Positions 34,842 to 42,907 of a stretch of 64,000 bases of DNA are shown here, one piece after another. The notes below the pieces were generated by a model that worked only from the letters and a program-made list of their open reading frames with translations, searched no databases and had not been told where the DNA came from. The first letter of the stretch is position 1; every line of letters starts with the position of its first letter. The translations under genes were made by a program, and so were the position numbers. This DNA comes from an uncultured Lachnospiraceae bacterium (GTDB lineage: Bacteria > Bacillota > Clostridia > Lachnospirales > Lachnospiraceae). Where the stretch lies: the NCBI GenBank assembly GCA_910589105.1, contig CAJUST010000002.1, positions 1 to 64,000 on the forward strand, read 5' to 3'.

Positions 34842-35285
34842 GTGTTGAGGGTTTATCTTGATATGTGTTGTTTCAACAGGCCGTATGATGATCAGTCACA
34901 GTTGAAAGTAGCAATGGAAACGCAGTGTAAGCTTCATATTCAAAACCTGATAAAAGAAAGAAAACTGGAAATGGCCGCATCGTATATGCTTAGGTACGAA
35001 TGCAGCCAGAATCCATTTGAAATGCGAAAAAATACAATTTTTGAGTTTATGAACAAACATACACATGTATATGTAGGGGATAGATGCCAAAAAGAAATTG
35101 AGGAAAAAGCGCAGAAAATTATGGAGACTGGCATCAAATTTAAAGATGCCTGTCATGTTGCCTCGGCGATTTATGCGGAATGCAGCTATTTTATATCCAC
35201 GGATAAGCGGCTGTTAAAGTATCAAACGAATGAAATAAAAATGGTTACGCCAATCGAATTTGTAACAGAAACGGAGGCGGATTAA
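34842..35285 (+). CDS. PIN-domain ribonuclease, probable toxin, 147 aa
   Basis: A complete PIN fold: D7 in VYLDMCCFNRP, E53 after MLRY, D102 in KFKDACHVASA and D121 in FISTDKRLLKY are the four acidic metal ligands. The C-terminal TPIEFV strand matches the family. PIN toxins of VapC type cleave tRNA or mRNA. The start is GTG at 34842 after GAGGGGG, supported by the short distance to D7. The partner gene begins immediately after the stop. The order toxin then partner is the reverse of classical VapBC. Confidence 0.85.
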   Translation: MLRVYLDMCCFNRPYDDQSQLKVAMETQCKLHIQNLIKERKLEMAASYMLRYECSQNPFEMRKNTIFEFMNKHTHVYVGDRCQKEIEEKAQKIMETGIKFKDACHVASAIYAECSYFISTDKRLLKYQTNEIKMVTPIEFVTETEAD

Positions 35286-35513
35286 ATGTCTGCAAATATG
35301 GTTGAAATTATGAACAGGGGCATGAAATGCCTGACAGATCAAATGGGAATTGTGGAGGCAGAGCAGTTCATTTCCTTTGTTATCAGAGAAAAATTTGATT
35401 ATACAAAATGGCAAAGAGGGTATTTTGACAGGAAAACGCCGGAAGAAATCAGCAGGGAGGCTTCTGATTTTGAACGGGCGCATCCTTTTTCAGGCAATGC
35501 CATAAGGCTTTGA
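35286..35513 (+). CDS. Small partner of the PIN protein, probable antitoxin, 75 aa
   Basis: I recognise only a general pattern: a short acidic-helical protein (EIMNRGMKCLTDQMGIVEAE, then FDYTKWQRGYFD) of the kind found beside PIN-domain genes. It does not show a clear ribbon-helix-helix or AbrB fold. Its ATG directly abuts the toxin stop, GGAGG is 6 bases ahead, and the two share a terminator, so co-expression is certain and an antitoxin role is inferred from position. Confidence 0.65.
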   Translation: MSANMVEIMNRGMKCLTDQMGIVEAEQFISFVIREKFDYTKWQRGYFDRKTPEEISREASDFERAHPFSGNAIRL

Positions 35514-35558
35514 TTTTGAAAAATAAATTTTGATGTTGTAAATAAAGAACTTGTACTG

Positions 35559-35597
35559 TCGGGGAGAATCAAACAATGGTTCTTCCCGATTGTTTTC
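35559..35597 (+). terminator. Hairpin after the PIN gene pair
   Basis: TCGGGGAGAA pairs with TTCTTCCCGA and is followed by TTGTTTT on the plus strand. It also lies next to the end of the convergent small HTH gene. Confidence 0.7.
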
Positions 35598-35604
35598 TGA
35601 AAAA

Positions 35605-35760
35605 CTAATGTATGGAATCAAATACGCTTCTTGGTATTTTCCAATACCGTCCAAATTTCACAGCAGGGATCATATGGTTCTTTATCATCCGGTAAACAGT
35701 TGACGGGCTGACCTGCAGCCTCTCACAGAATTCTTTTACGGTCATGTAATAGTCGTCCAT
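35605..35760 (-). CDS. Small excisionase-type helix-turn-helix protein, 51 aa
   Basis: The minus strand encodes MDDYYMTVKEFCERLQVSP followed by STVYRMIKNHMIPAVKFG and a closing KIPRSVFDSIH. This is the MerR-like DNA-binding domain of the excisionase/AlpA family: helix EFCERLQVSPSTVYRMI, then a wing with KFG-x-x-WKIP. An AGGAGA site is 5 bases ahead of the ATG. It lies next to the mobilization genes, far from the integrase, so it may control them rather than excision. A second, similar protein stands beside the integrase. Confidence 0.85.
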   Translation of the reverse strand: MDDYYMTVKEFCERLQVSPSTVYRMIKNHMIPAVKFGRYWKIPRSVFDSIH

Positions 35761-36047
35761 TTTCTCTCCTTTCCAAAGCGGAATGCTTCAATTATAAATA
35801 ATTATTTTTCTACTCACAACTGAGCAATAGAGGTCATGCGCATTTATGATCCTCATTATTTTTATGTTATGTCTAACAAAACGATAAATGGCTTCTGACA
35901 ATTTGATAAGGAATCAAAAAAATGTACCCACAAAAAAATTAGAATTTAACAACGATATGCATTTGTAAAACAGCAGAATTTTATGAAAAATGAAAAGAAA
36001 AATTGCGTACCTGCTATATATATTTAAATTTATAAAAGGAGAAAAGA
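35761..36047 (+). promoter_or_regulatory. AT-rich region ahead of mobC, candidate oriT
   Basis: This non-coding stretch contains an imperfect inverted repeat (GAGGTCAT at about 35832 with ATGATCCTC ending near 35859) and a short GCGTACCTGC block shortly before mobC. Transfer origins usually lie beside mobC and relaxase genes, so it is the best place to look for oriT. No known nick sequence is identified. Confidence 0.3.
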
Positions 36048-36338
36048 ATGAAAACAAAAAATGAATCTATAAAACTACGAGTAACAAAAGAACAAAAAGA
36101 AAAATTAAAATACTTATCAAAACAAAATAATGAAAGCATGAGTGTCTATATATTGAGAAAAAGCATGGAAGAAAAAATCAGTAGTTATCGTTTTATTTCA
36201 GATAAAATTGACATCTGTAATTTGTTAAATGAGATTTATCATGGCCTGGTAATGTCTGACGGCAGGCAGACGGAGCAGGAGGTGAGGAAAATATTTCAGA
36301 CGGCGCTGAAAAAATTTGGGGAGGATTTTAGAAAATGA
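36048..36338 (+). CDS. MobC-like relaxosome accessory protein, 96 aa
   Basis: A ribbon-helix-helix type protein: SIKLRVTKEQKEKLKYLSKQNN is the beta strand and first helix, and MSVYILRKSM the second helix of the MobC/plasmid mobilization fold. Such proteins bind oriT and open DNA for the relaxase. AAAAGGAG precedes the ATG. The end overlaps the relaxase gene by 4 bases, confirming the pair. Confidence 0.82.
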   Translation: MKTKNESIKLRVTKEQKEKLKYLSKQNNESMSVYILRKSMEEKISSYRFISDKIDICNLLNEIYHGLVMSDGRQTEQEVRKIFQTALKKFGEDFRK

Positions 36339-36865
36339 AAAGTTCAGAATACGGATTATTACTTAACAAAGCCAGAAAAGGAAAATATTCTAATTTTCAG
36401 GATATGGTATATTTGATCCGGTATGTAACGCGCACAAATGGAAAGCCGGACAATGACCTGATTACATGGGGCGGCATAGGCGTTGCAGAATTTACGGGGA
36501 CGGAAGGAATGACAAGGCAGTTTGAAGACGTACAGAAGATGCACAGGAGGAAAGGTAAATTTGGGCGGTATGTGGACCATGAGATTTATTCCTGTTCATC
36601 TGTGGAAGAAAGGCATATTAAGGAAAAAAGAATAGACGTGGATAAGATTGCACGGAAAATGGCATATGATTTTTATGAGAGGGACCACTGCCAGGTTGTA
36701 TATGGCGCACATACGAAAGACAGTGGCAATGACTGCATACATATTCATTTTGTCATTAACAGCGTAAATTTTACCACAGGAAACAAACGGCGCGAGAATA
36801 TGAGGCAGACACGGGAACGGCAGGACAGGTTCAGGCAGATCTTAAAAGAGGAGATAGAGAAATGA
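36335..36865 (+). CDS. Small MobA/MobP-type relaxase, 176 aa
   Basis: DNA-nicking transesterase for mobilization. The metal-binding HIHFVIN motif (H136, H138, with N142) fits the HxHxxxN motif III of MobA/VirD2 relaxases, followed by NFTTGNK. A tyrosine-rich stretch near residues 26-30 (VYLIRY) could supply the nucleophile. At 176 residues it holds only the relaxase domain; most MobP relaxases have 300-500 residues with a C-terminal part. Whether this is a natural short form or a truncation is open, as the following 325 bases lack a continuing frame. Confidence 0.82.
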   Translation: MKSSEYGLLLNKARKGKYSNFQDMVYLIRYVTRTNGKPDNDLITWGGIGVAEFTGTEGMTRQFEDVQKMHRRKGKFGRYVDHEIYSCSSVEERHIKEKRIDVDKIARKMAYDFYERDHCQVVYGAHTKDSGNDCIHIHFVINSVNFTTGNKRRENMRQTRERQDRFRQILKEEIEK

Positions 36866-37006
36866 CATGGCCGCATATTCCCTGACGGCTTGTTATGAAA
36901 GAACAGGCTGTGTCTGGGAGCAGGTTTCTATGCTCCCTGTGGGACATAGAACCGTGCGGCTGTTTCTGCGGCGTTTTGAGTTATATATTATTTTCCTGTA
37001 ACTGTG

Positions 37007-37099
37007 ATGCATCAGATATACAGAAAGCTGGAGGGGCTGCGGTACAAGGTATATTTTGGGAGATGGAGGAACAGCCTGGCAGACACCCAGAGGATATGA
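37007..37099 (+). CDS. Possible tiny basic protein, 30 aa
   Basis: ATG at 37007 opens a short frame reading MHQIYRKLEGLRYKVYFGRW with basic residues, ending in TGA. The same frame stays open for another 30 codons after the TGA with lysine- and arginine-rich sequence, so this could be the remnant of one longer gene with a nonsense codon. No ribosome site is clear. The rest of 36866-37190 shows no convincing gene, although longer frames exist by chance. Confidence 0.25.
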   Translation: MHQIYRKLEGLRYKVYFGRWRNSLADTQRI

Positions 37100-37190
37100 C
37101 AGACCAGGCAGGCAGCGCCGGGTTTCAGGAATAAAGAAAAAGGGAAGAATCGGGACGGAAAGAGAAAAGAAGGAACAGGGGGAATGTTAC

Positions 37191-37409
37191 GTGGGATTTG
37201 AGAAAAAAGAAGAACAGGGACAGGACATAAAGCTGGAACAGATAAACGAAATGCTGTCAGATGCATTAAGCCTCCTTATTTTACTGGAAAATGATATGGA
37301 GATACAGAAGTCAGACGGAATCCATGCCAGAATCCTGAAAATGATACATGGAAACTTAAAAGACATGAAAAAAGAACTGTCCGCATATATGCGGCAGGAA
37401 GAGGAATGA
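37191..37409 (+). CDS. Small acidic helical protein, 72 aa, unknown
   Basis: I do not recognise it. GTG at 37191 follows a GGGGGA site and opens MGFEKKEEQGQDIKLEQINE; the middle LSDALSLLILLENDMEI looks like an amphipathic helix and the end KELSAYMRQEEE is charged. Longer frames reaching back to 37056 have low-complexity basic sequence unlike a protein start. It lies between the mobilization genes and a convergent XRE regulator. It could be a small regulatory or relaxase-associated protein. Confidence 0.5.
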   Translation: MGFEKKEEQGQDIKLEQINEMLSDALSLLILLENDMEIQKSDGIHARILKMIHGNLKDMKKELSAYMRQEEE

Positions 37410-37431
37410 CGGACGGAAAAGAGATGACGGC

Positions 37432-37722
37432 CTAACCGCCCAGTCCCCGAAGGAAGTCCTGCAGGAGCTGGCGCTGCCTGCCGTCCAGCATGGAAGCGTC
37501 AACATAAGCGTCGGACGGCTTTTGAAGGCCGAGCAGATAGTCGGTGGAGCAGCGGTACAGGGAGGCTAAGGCCATGAGGTTCTCCACGCTTGGCGTGCGC
37601 TCCCCGCTCTCATAATTGGAAATGACGGAGGCGGACGCTCCGATCGCCGCCGCGGCTTCCTTCTGCGAAAGGTGCAGGTTTACCCTTGCCTGTTCCAGAC
37701 GCTTGCCGAGACCGTTTACCAT
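37432..37722 (-). CDS. XRE-family transcriptional regulator, 96 aa
   Basis: Cro/CI-type helix-turn-helix in residues 4-60: LGKRLEQARVNLHLSQKEAA, the recognition helix region GASASVISNYESGERTPS and LMALASLYRCSTDYLLGL. The ATG at 37722 lies 9 bases from GGAGG; the upstream ATG at 37728 is only 3 bases from it. The short tail carries no effector domain. It is divergent from the large leucine-rich-repeat gene, with 278 non-coding bases between, so it may regulate that gene or element functions. A TATAAT-like site lies near 37757. Confidence 0.92.
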   Translation of the reverse strand: MVNGLGKRLEQARVNLHLSQKEAAAAIGASASVISNYESGERTPSVENLMALASLYRCSTDYLLGLQKPSDAYVDASMLDGRQRQLLQDFLRGLGG

Positions 37723-38000
37723 AATCATTCACCTCCAGAGTTTGTTTTATTCATGATATAATGCTGCGTTTTGCTTTGGGAGAAAATATAATTGCTATAA
37801 GCATTGTAAAATTTGCTTAGAGGATATAAAATGTAAGGCATGATGGAGTGAAAAGCCATTTTCAGAAAAAAGAAAGTCGGCTTTTAGGAAGAGCGGGAAA
37901 GGGGAGATGCAAGGCATTTACAAATGAAAAGAGGCAAGGGATGCGCATAAGGGTTTGAATTATGGAAAGACAAAAAGACAAAAATCAAAGGAGGAACGAT

Positions 38001-41000
38001 ATGAAGAGAATCATGGCAGCCCTGCTGGCGCTTTGCGTTACAGCGGGCACAGTAAGCTATCCCGCCGGGATGCATGAGGCGAAAGCGGCGGAGGCGCGGG
38101 AGGCAGGTAATGCGGAAAGCATAGAAGACGGATTTGAGTATAAGGAACTGGAGGCTGGAAAAGTTGAAATTATCAAATATAAAGGCAGTGCCAATGTTCT
38201 TGCTATTCCGTTTGAAATAGACGGAAAGATGGTTGTGAAGATAGGAATGAATGCATTTAGCGGCTGTAGTCAGTTAGAAAGCGTTACAATACCGGAAGGC
38301 GTTAAGGAGATTGAGGAAGAAGACAGAGATTACGGAGTTTACCCACATATGGCATTTGACGACTGTGAAAATCTGACAGAGATTATTGTAGAGGAAGGCA
38401 ATGCGTGGTATAGCTCACAGGATGGAATCCTGTATAATGAAAGCAAGACGAGCCTGCTTCATTGCCCAAAAGGGAAAAGAGGAAGCATTACCATACCTGA
38501 AAGCGTTGCTAAAATTGGTTATCTTGATGAAGAATATGGCTCATATATGCCGCTCAATGACTGCAAAAAATTGACAGAGATTATAGTGGGGGAAGGCAAT
38601 GCGCAGTATAGTTCGAAAGATGGCGTCCTGTACGATAAAAGCATGGCGACTCTACTCTGCTGTCCGGCTGGAAAACAAGGTGACATTACTATACCAGAAA
38701 GCGTCACGGCAATTGCTACATACACATGGCGATATGAACGCGAGCTAGGCCCAATTTATTCTGTTAAAGTTTTGGGATATAATGCATTAAGCAACTGCCC
38801 TTACTTATCAAAAATTTCGGTTGATTCAGGCAACACAGAATTTAGTTCCTTAGAAGGGGTGTTGTATAATAGCGACAGGACAAAACTGCTTTGCTGTCCA
38901 GCAGGAAAGAAGGGGAGCTTGGTAATACCAGAAGGGGTAAGAATGATTGGAGACAAAGGAGACTCTGTATCATTTTATAACTGCAGGGAATTGACAAGCA
39001 TAACCATACCAGAAAGCGTCATGATCGTAAGCGCCGCGTCATTTTTTGGATGCAGCAATCTGACGGAGATCGTTGTGGATGCGAATAGTAGATATTGCAG
39101 TTCTTTAGACGGCATATTATATAAAAATGTACTAAATGAATATGAAGAATCAATCGTTTCTTTGATATTCTGTCCGGCTGGAAAGCAGGGAATCGTCACA
39201 GTGCCGGATAATGTGGCGCAAATAGAGCGCGGAGCGTTTTATGGCTGCAGTAATTTAGAAAGGATTAATATTTCAAAAGATGTTACAGATATAGCATATG
39301 ATGAGTATGGAAATCTTGAATACACCGCTTTTAAAGGCTGCAGCAGGTTAGCCGAGATAGTTGTGGACAAAGAGAATGTAAATTATTGTTCTTCGGACGG
39401 CGCGTTGTATTATATAGGATCCAAATTTGGAAATTCGGGAACCCGCCTCGTCTGCTGTCCAGCAGGAAAGCAGGGAGCCATTGACGTTCAAGAAAAGGCT
39501 CAATATATAGAAGCTTCAGCATTTATCGGCTGCGGTGGAATTACAGGAATTGCAATGCCAAAAAGCATTGCGTCAATAGGAGATGAAGAATCCTCAATTG
39601 CAGACGTATTTAGCGACTGTACGAATTTAGCGGAAATAACAGTGAATGAAGCGAACAGGCTATTCAGCGTACGGGAAGGGATGCTGTATCTGGGCCGCAT
39701 ACTACAGTTCTGTCCAGCCGGGAAGCAGGGTAGCGTAACTATACCACAGGACATTACCGGCATAGCGGAAGATGCTTTTTCCAGCTGCAAAAGAGTGACG
39801 GAAATAATGGTGGATAAAAACAACGGGGTATATATTTCTTTGGATGGGATTCTATACAGAAAAGGAGAAGACGCAGCTCCTAAAAGCCTTATCCGATGCC
39901 CTGCGGGAAAGGAAGGCAGGATAACAGTGGCAGATGGCGTACAGATTATTGGCGATGCATCTTTCGAGGGCTGTCTGGGAGTGGAGGAAGTTGTCATGCC
40001 GGGCAGCGTCGAGGAAATAGGCTACAATGCTTTTTACGGATGCGGGGATGATTTATGCATTTATTGTGCAAAGGGTTCTTATGCAGAGAGATATGCAAAA
40101 AAACATGGAATGGATTATTCCGTCATATCAAAAAAGCCACAGACGATTACAGCAAGCAACCATACGAAGACAGTCGGTGACGCGGCATTCCCGATTGGAG
40201 CCAGCACGGACGGCGACGGGGTGCTGTCTTATCAGTCCAGCGATGAGTCTGTGGTCATTGTCTCCTCAAAAGGAGTTGCGGCAGTCATTGGAGCCGGAAC
40301 GGCACAGGTCACCATTGCCGCGGCTGAAACAAGTGAATACGAGGCGGCGCAGAAAGTGATCACCATCACGGTAAACCCGGCGTCAGGGGCCGGGGAAAAC
40401 CCGCCTCCCGCAGATCTGGCAGGGACCAGCTATGACATAGGGGGATGCACGTATACAATCACCAGCACGGAGCCAAAAGAGGCGTGCTTTACGAGCCTTA
40501 ATGATGACCGCACAGTGGTAACAATACCAAACCTCGTAACAATCAATGGAAGCACATATGAGGTGTCCTCCATTGCAGAAAGAGCCTGTTACGGCATAGA
40601 GGCGCTGCAGAGGGTGAGGGTCGGCGCGAACGTGAAGGAGATCGGGGCTGGAGCCTTTGCAGGCTGCACAGCCCTGGAGCAGGCCATAGTCCCGGAAAGC
40701 GTGCAGACCATCGGTGAGGGAGCCTTTGCGGGCTGCAGCGAGGGGCTCTGCATGGTCTGCGCCAGGGGCTCGGCGGCGGCGTATGCGGTGGAGAACGGCA
40801 TCCGGCATAAGGCATCGGCGGACGAGAAGGAGCCGCAGACGATCATGGCGGGCGATTTTGAAAAAACATTCGGAGACGGGCCATTTCCCATCGGGGCCAG
40901 CACGGACGGGGACGGCGCGCTGTCCTATGAGAGCGACAATGAAGCCGTCGCGGTTGTGTCCGCGAAAGGGACTGTGGTCCTTATGGGGGCTGGGACGGCC

Positions 41001-41696
41001 CGGATCACCATAAAGGCTTCCGAGACGGAGAATTACGGCCCGGCAGAGAAAACGATTGCCGTCACGGTAAGCCCAAAGCCCGGAGGGGATCAGAAGCCGG
41101 GAGGCGCGCAGAAGCCAGACGCAGGAGGCAGCAGCCAGGAGAAGCCGGAGAATAAAAAAACACAGACCGTCACGGCCGCCGACCTTGCCAAAACTTACGG
41201 CGACAGGCCGTTTTCCATCGGCGCAAAATCAAGCGGAGGCGGCGCGCTGTCCTACGCCGTGAAAAACCCGGCAGTCGCCTCCGTGGACGGAAACGGCGCC
41301 GTGACGCTGAAAGGCTGCGGCGTGACGGAGATTGTAATCACCGCTGCGGCAAACGGCAGGTACCAGGCCGCGTCAAAGACAATAACGCTTACGGTGGCGC
41401 CAAAGAAGCTGTCCGGAACTTCCGCGAAATCCACAAAAGCAAAGACGCTCACGGTGAAGTGGAAGAAGGACAAGGCCGCCACCGGATATATTATAGAGTG
41501 CAGCACGGACAAAAAGTTCCGGAAAAACGTAAAAACCGCCACGGTTAAGAAAAACAAGACGGTTTCAAAGAAATTAACAAACCTGAAAGGCGGGAAGAGA
41601 TACTATGTCCGGGCGTGCGCCTACGTGCAGGCAGGCGGCGCAAAAATCAAAGGCGCATATAGAACCATAAAGAAAGCGGTGAAAGTGAAAAAATAA
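38001..41696 (+). CDS. BspA-like leucine-rich repeat surface protein, 1231 aa
   Basis: Secreted protein carried by the mobile element. A signal peptide (residues 1-31) ends at AKAAEA. Residues about 50-720 are LRR_5/BspA-type repeats (ITIPESVTAI, AFSGCSQLESV, FYGCSNLERI) with an unusual inserted module about 85-95 residues long that ends CPAGKQG; seven versions occur. Three copies of a bacterial Ig-like unit (GDAAFPIGASTDGDG and relatives) separated by another LRR pair follow, then a fibronectin-III-like C-terminal domain rich in lysine. There is no sorting motif. BspA-like proteins bind host matrix or mucus. AAAGGAGG precedes ATG 38001. Confidence 0.88.
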   Translation: MKRIMAALLALCVTAGTVSYPAGMHEAKAAEAREAGNAESIEDGFEYKELEAGKVEIIKYKGSANVLAIPFEIDGKMVVKIGMNAFSGCSQLESVTIPEGVKEIEEEDRDYGVYPHMAFDDCENLTEIIVEEGNAWYSSQDGILYNESKTSLLHCPKGKRGSITIPESVAKIGYLDEEYGSYMPLNDCKKLTEIIVGEGNAQYSSKDGVLYDKSMATLLCCPAGKQGDITIPESVTAIATYTWRYERELGPIYSVKVLGYNALSNCPYLSKISVDSGNTEFSSLEGVLYNSDRTKLLCCPAGKKGSLVIPEGVRMIGDKGDSVSFYNCRELTSITIPESVMIVSAASFFGCSNLTEIVVDANSRYCSSLDGILYKNVLNEYEESIVSLIFCPAGKQGIVTVPDNVAQIERGAFYGCSNLERINISKDVTDIAYDEYGNLEYTAFKGCSRLAEIVVDKENVNYCSSDGALYYIGSKFGNSGTRLVCCPAGKQGAIDVQEKAQYIEASAFIGCGGITGIAMPKSIASIGDEESSIADVFSDCTNLAEITVNEANRLFSVREGMLYLGRILQFCPAGKQGSVTIPQDITGIAEDAFSSCKRVTEIMVDKNNGVYISLDGILYRKGEDAAPKSLIRCPAGKEGRITVADGVQIIGDASFEGCLGVEEVVMPGSVEEIGYNAFYGCGDDLCIYCAKGSYAERYAKKHGMDYSVISKKPQTITASNHTKTVGDAAFPIGASTDGDGVLSYQSSDESVVIVSSKGVAAVIGAGTAQVTIAAAETSEYEAAQKVITITVNPASGAGENPPPADLAGTSYDIGGCTYTITSTEPKEACFTSLNDDRTVVTIPNLVTINGSTYEVSSIAERACYGIEALQRVRVGANVKEIGAGAFAGCTALEQAIVPESVQTIGEGAFAGCSEGLCMVCARGSAAAYAVENGIRHKASADEKEPQTIMAGDFEKTFGDGPFPIGASTDGDGALSYESDNEAVAVVSAKGTVVLMGAGTARITIKASETENYGPAEKTIAVTVSPKPGGDQKPGGAQKPDAGGSSQEKPENKKTQTVTAADLAKTYGDRPFSIGAKSSGGGALSYAVKNPAVASVDGNGAVTLKGCGVTEIVITAAANGRYQAASKTITLTVAPKKLSGTSAKSTKAKTLTVKWKKDKAATGYIIECSTDKKFRKNVKTATVKKNKTVSKKLTNLKGGKRYYVRACAYVQAGGAKIKGAYRTIKKAVKVKK

Positions 41697-41708
41697 CCGG
41701 GAGGGAAA

Positions 41709-41737
41709 TGGGGCGGAAGCAGACGCCCCATTTTTCT
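41709..41737 (+). terminator. Intrinsic terminator of the LRR gene
   Basis: ATGGGGCG pairs with CGCCCCAT and is followed by TTTTTC. Confidence 0.88.
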
Positions 41738-41810
41738 GCTTTCATGTACTGGCGCGTTCCCGGCAGGAAATAAAAAACAGCATAAGCAGAAGAATATTTA
41801 AAACAGGCAG

Positions 41811-41864
41811 AAACAGGGCTGTGGAAAACCGTGTGCGTGCGGAATCTGCAGCCCTGTTTTTATA
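41811..41864 (+). terminator. Terminator-like leader hairpin before the DUF932 gene
   Basis: AAACAGGGCTG (41811-41821) pairs with CAGCCCTGTTT (41849-41859) and TTTATATA follows, only 28 bases ahead of the gene. A related hairpin with the same CTGTGGAA and CTGCAGCC words occurs at 46096-46132. Either boundary terminators or attenuators of the recombination module. Confidence 0.6.
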
Positions 41865-41891
41865 TATTAATATACAAGGAGGAATGCAGAA

Positions 41892-42827
41892 ATGGCAGCA
41901 GATGTGGAAACAATGTTTTAAACAAGGGAAAAACCCTGGCATGGGCTGGGGGTGAAGGTGGCGGACGCGTTAAGCTCCGCGGAGGCGCTGGCGGCGTCCG
42001 GTCTGGGCTGGAAGGTCGTGCAGAAGGAAATCTTAACGGAAGACGGGGAGCCTGTGTCGGGCTTTAAGGCAAACGTGAGGGATTCCGATGAAAAAGTCCT
42101 GGGGATCGTCTCAGATCGCTACCGGGTGGTGCAGAATGAGGAAGCTTTTGCATTTACGGACAGGCTTTTGGGCGAAGGCGTGCGCTACGAGACGGCAGGC
42201 TCTTTAAATGGGGGAAGGAAAGTCTGGGTTCTGGCGCGGATGCCGAGAGAGTACATTATGCTTGGCGACCGCGTCAGCCCCTACATGGTCTTCTCCAACA
42301 CCCATGACGGGAGCGGCGCAATCCGCGTGGCGATGACGCCCGTGCGTGTCGTGTGCAGCAATACTTTGAACCTTGCGCTTGGCACAGCTGCAAGAAGCTG
42401 GTCCGCCATGCACACGGCAGGCGTGCAGGATAAGATCGGGGAGGCGGAGCATACGCTCTTTATGGCGGAGCGCTACATGGATGCGCTCGGCAGGGAGTTT
42501 GAAGCCTTGAGCCGCATTAAGCTGGCAGACCATAAGGCAGAGGACTGCATGAACGCGCTTCTTCCCCTGGATGAAGGCATGGGGCGGGTGCAGAAGGGCA
42601 ACATCCGGAAACTCAGGGAAGACATGAAGGCACGCTACTTCGACGCCCCGGACTTAAGGGACGTGCCGAAGAACGCGTACCGCTTCCTAAACGCAGTGTC
42701 GGATTTCAGCACCCACGGGAAGCCGCTGCGCGGGAGCGCAAACCGCAGGGAGAGCCTGTTTGCAAAAGTCATGGACGGGAATGCCGCGCTTGATAAGGCA
42801 TACGGCCTTGTGAAAAGCATTGCATAG
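41892..42827 (+). pseudogene. DUF932 (phage/plasmid-like TIGR03299) protein, interrupted at codon 10
   Basis: The natural start is ATG 41892, 9 bases after AGGAGG, giving MAADVETMF, then an in-frame TAA at 41919-41921, then TREKPWHGLGVKVADALSSA. The family opening is MFY-x-REKPWHGLG, so a tyrosine codon has become TAA. The rest (FSNTHDGSGAIRVAMTPVRV, VCSNTLNLAL) is intact to 42827. A GTG at 41952 could restart translation and give a 291-residue protein, but it has no clear ribosome site and loses the conserved WHGLG. DUF932 proteins accompany recombination genes on phages and plasmids; their function is unknown. Confidence 0.8.
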
Positions 42828-42907
42828 CGGGGCCTGTGAAATGTTCCGGAAGAAATGCTTCCAAAATTAACAAAAAAACAAAAAAATTACAGGGAGGAAA
42901 AGAAAAA

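Noticed and set aside
36895-37134. 79-residue plus-strand frame with many cysteines after the relaxase gene
   Set aside because: Composition is unlike a real protein, no ribosome site precedes it, and it overlaps another, more protein-like short frame.
40383-40903. Minus-strand frames opposite the LRR gene
   Set aside because: They are antisense products of a GC-rich coding region with no start signals or homologous motifs.
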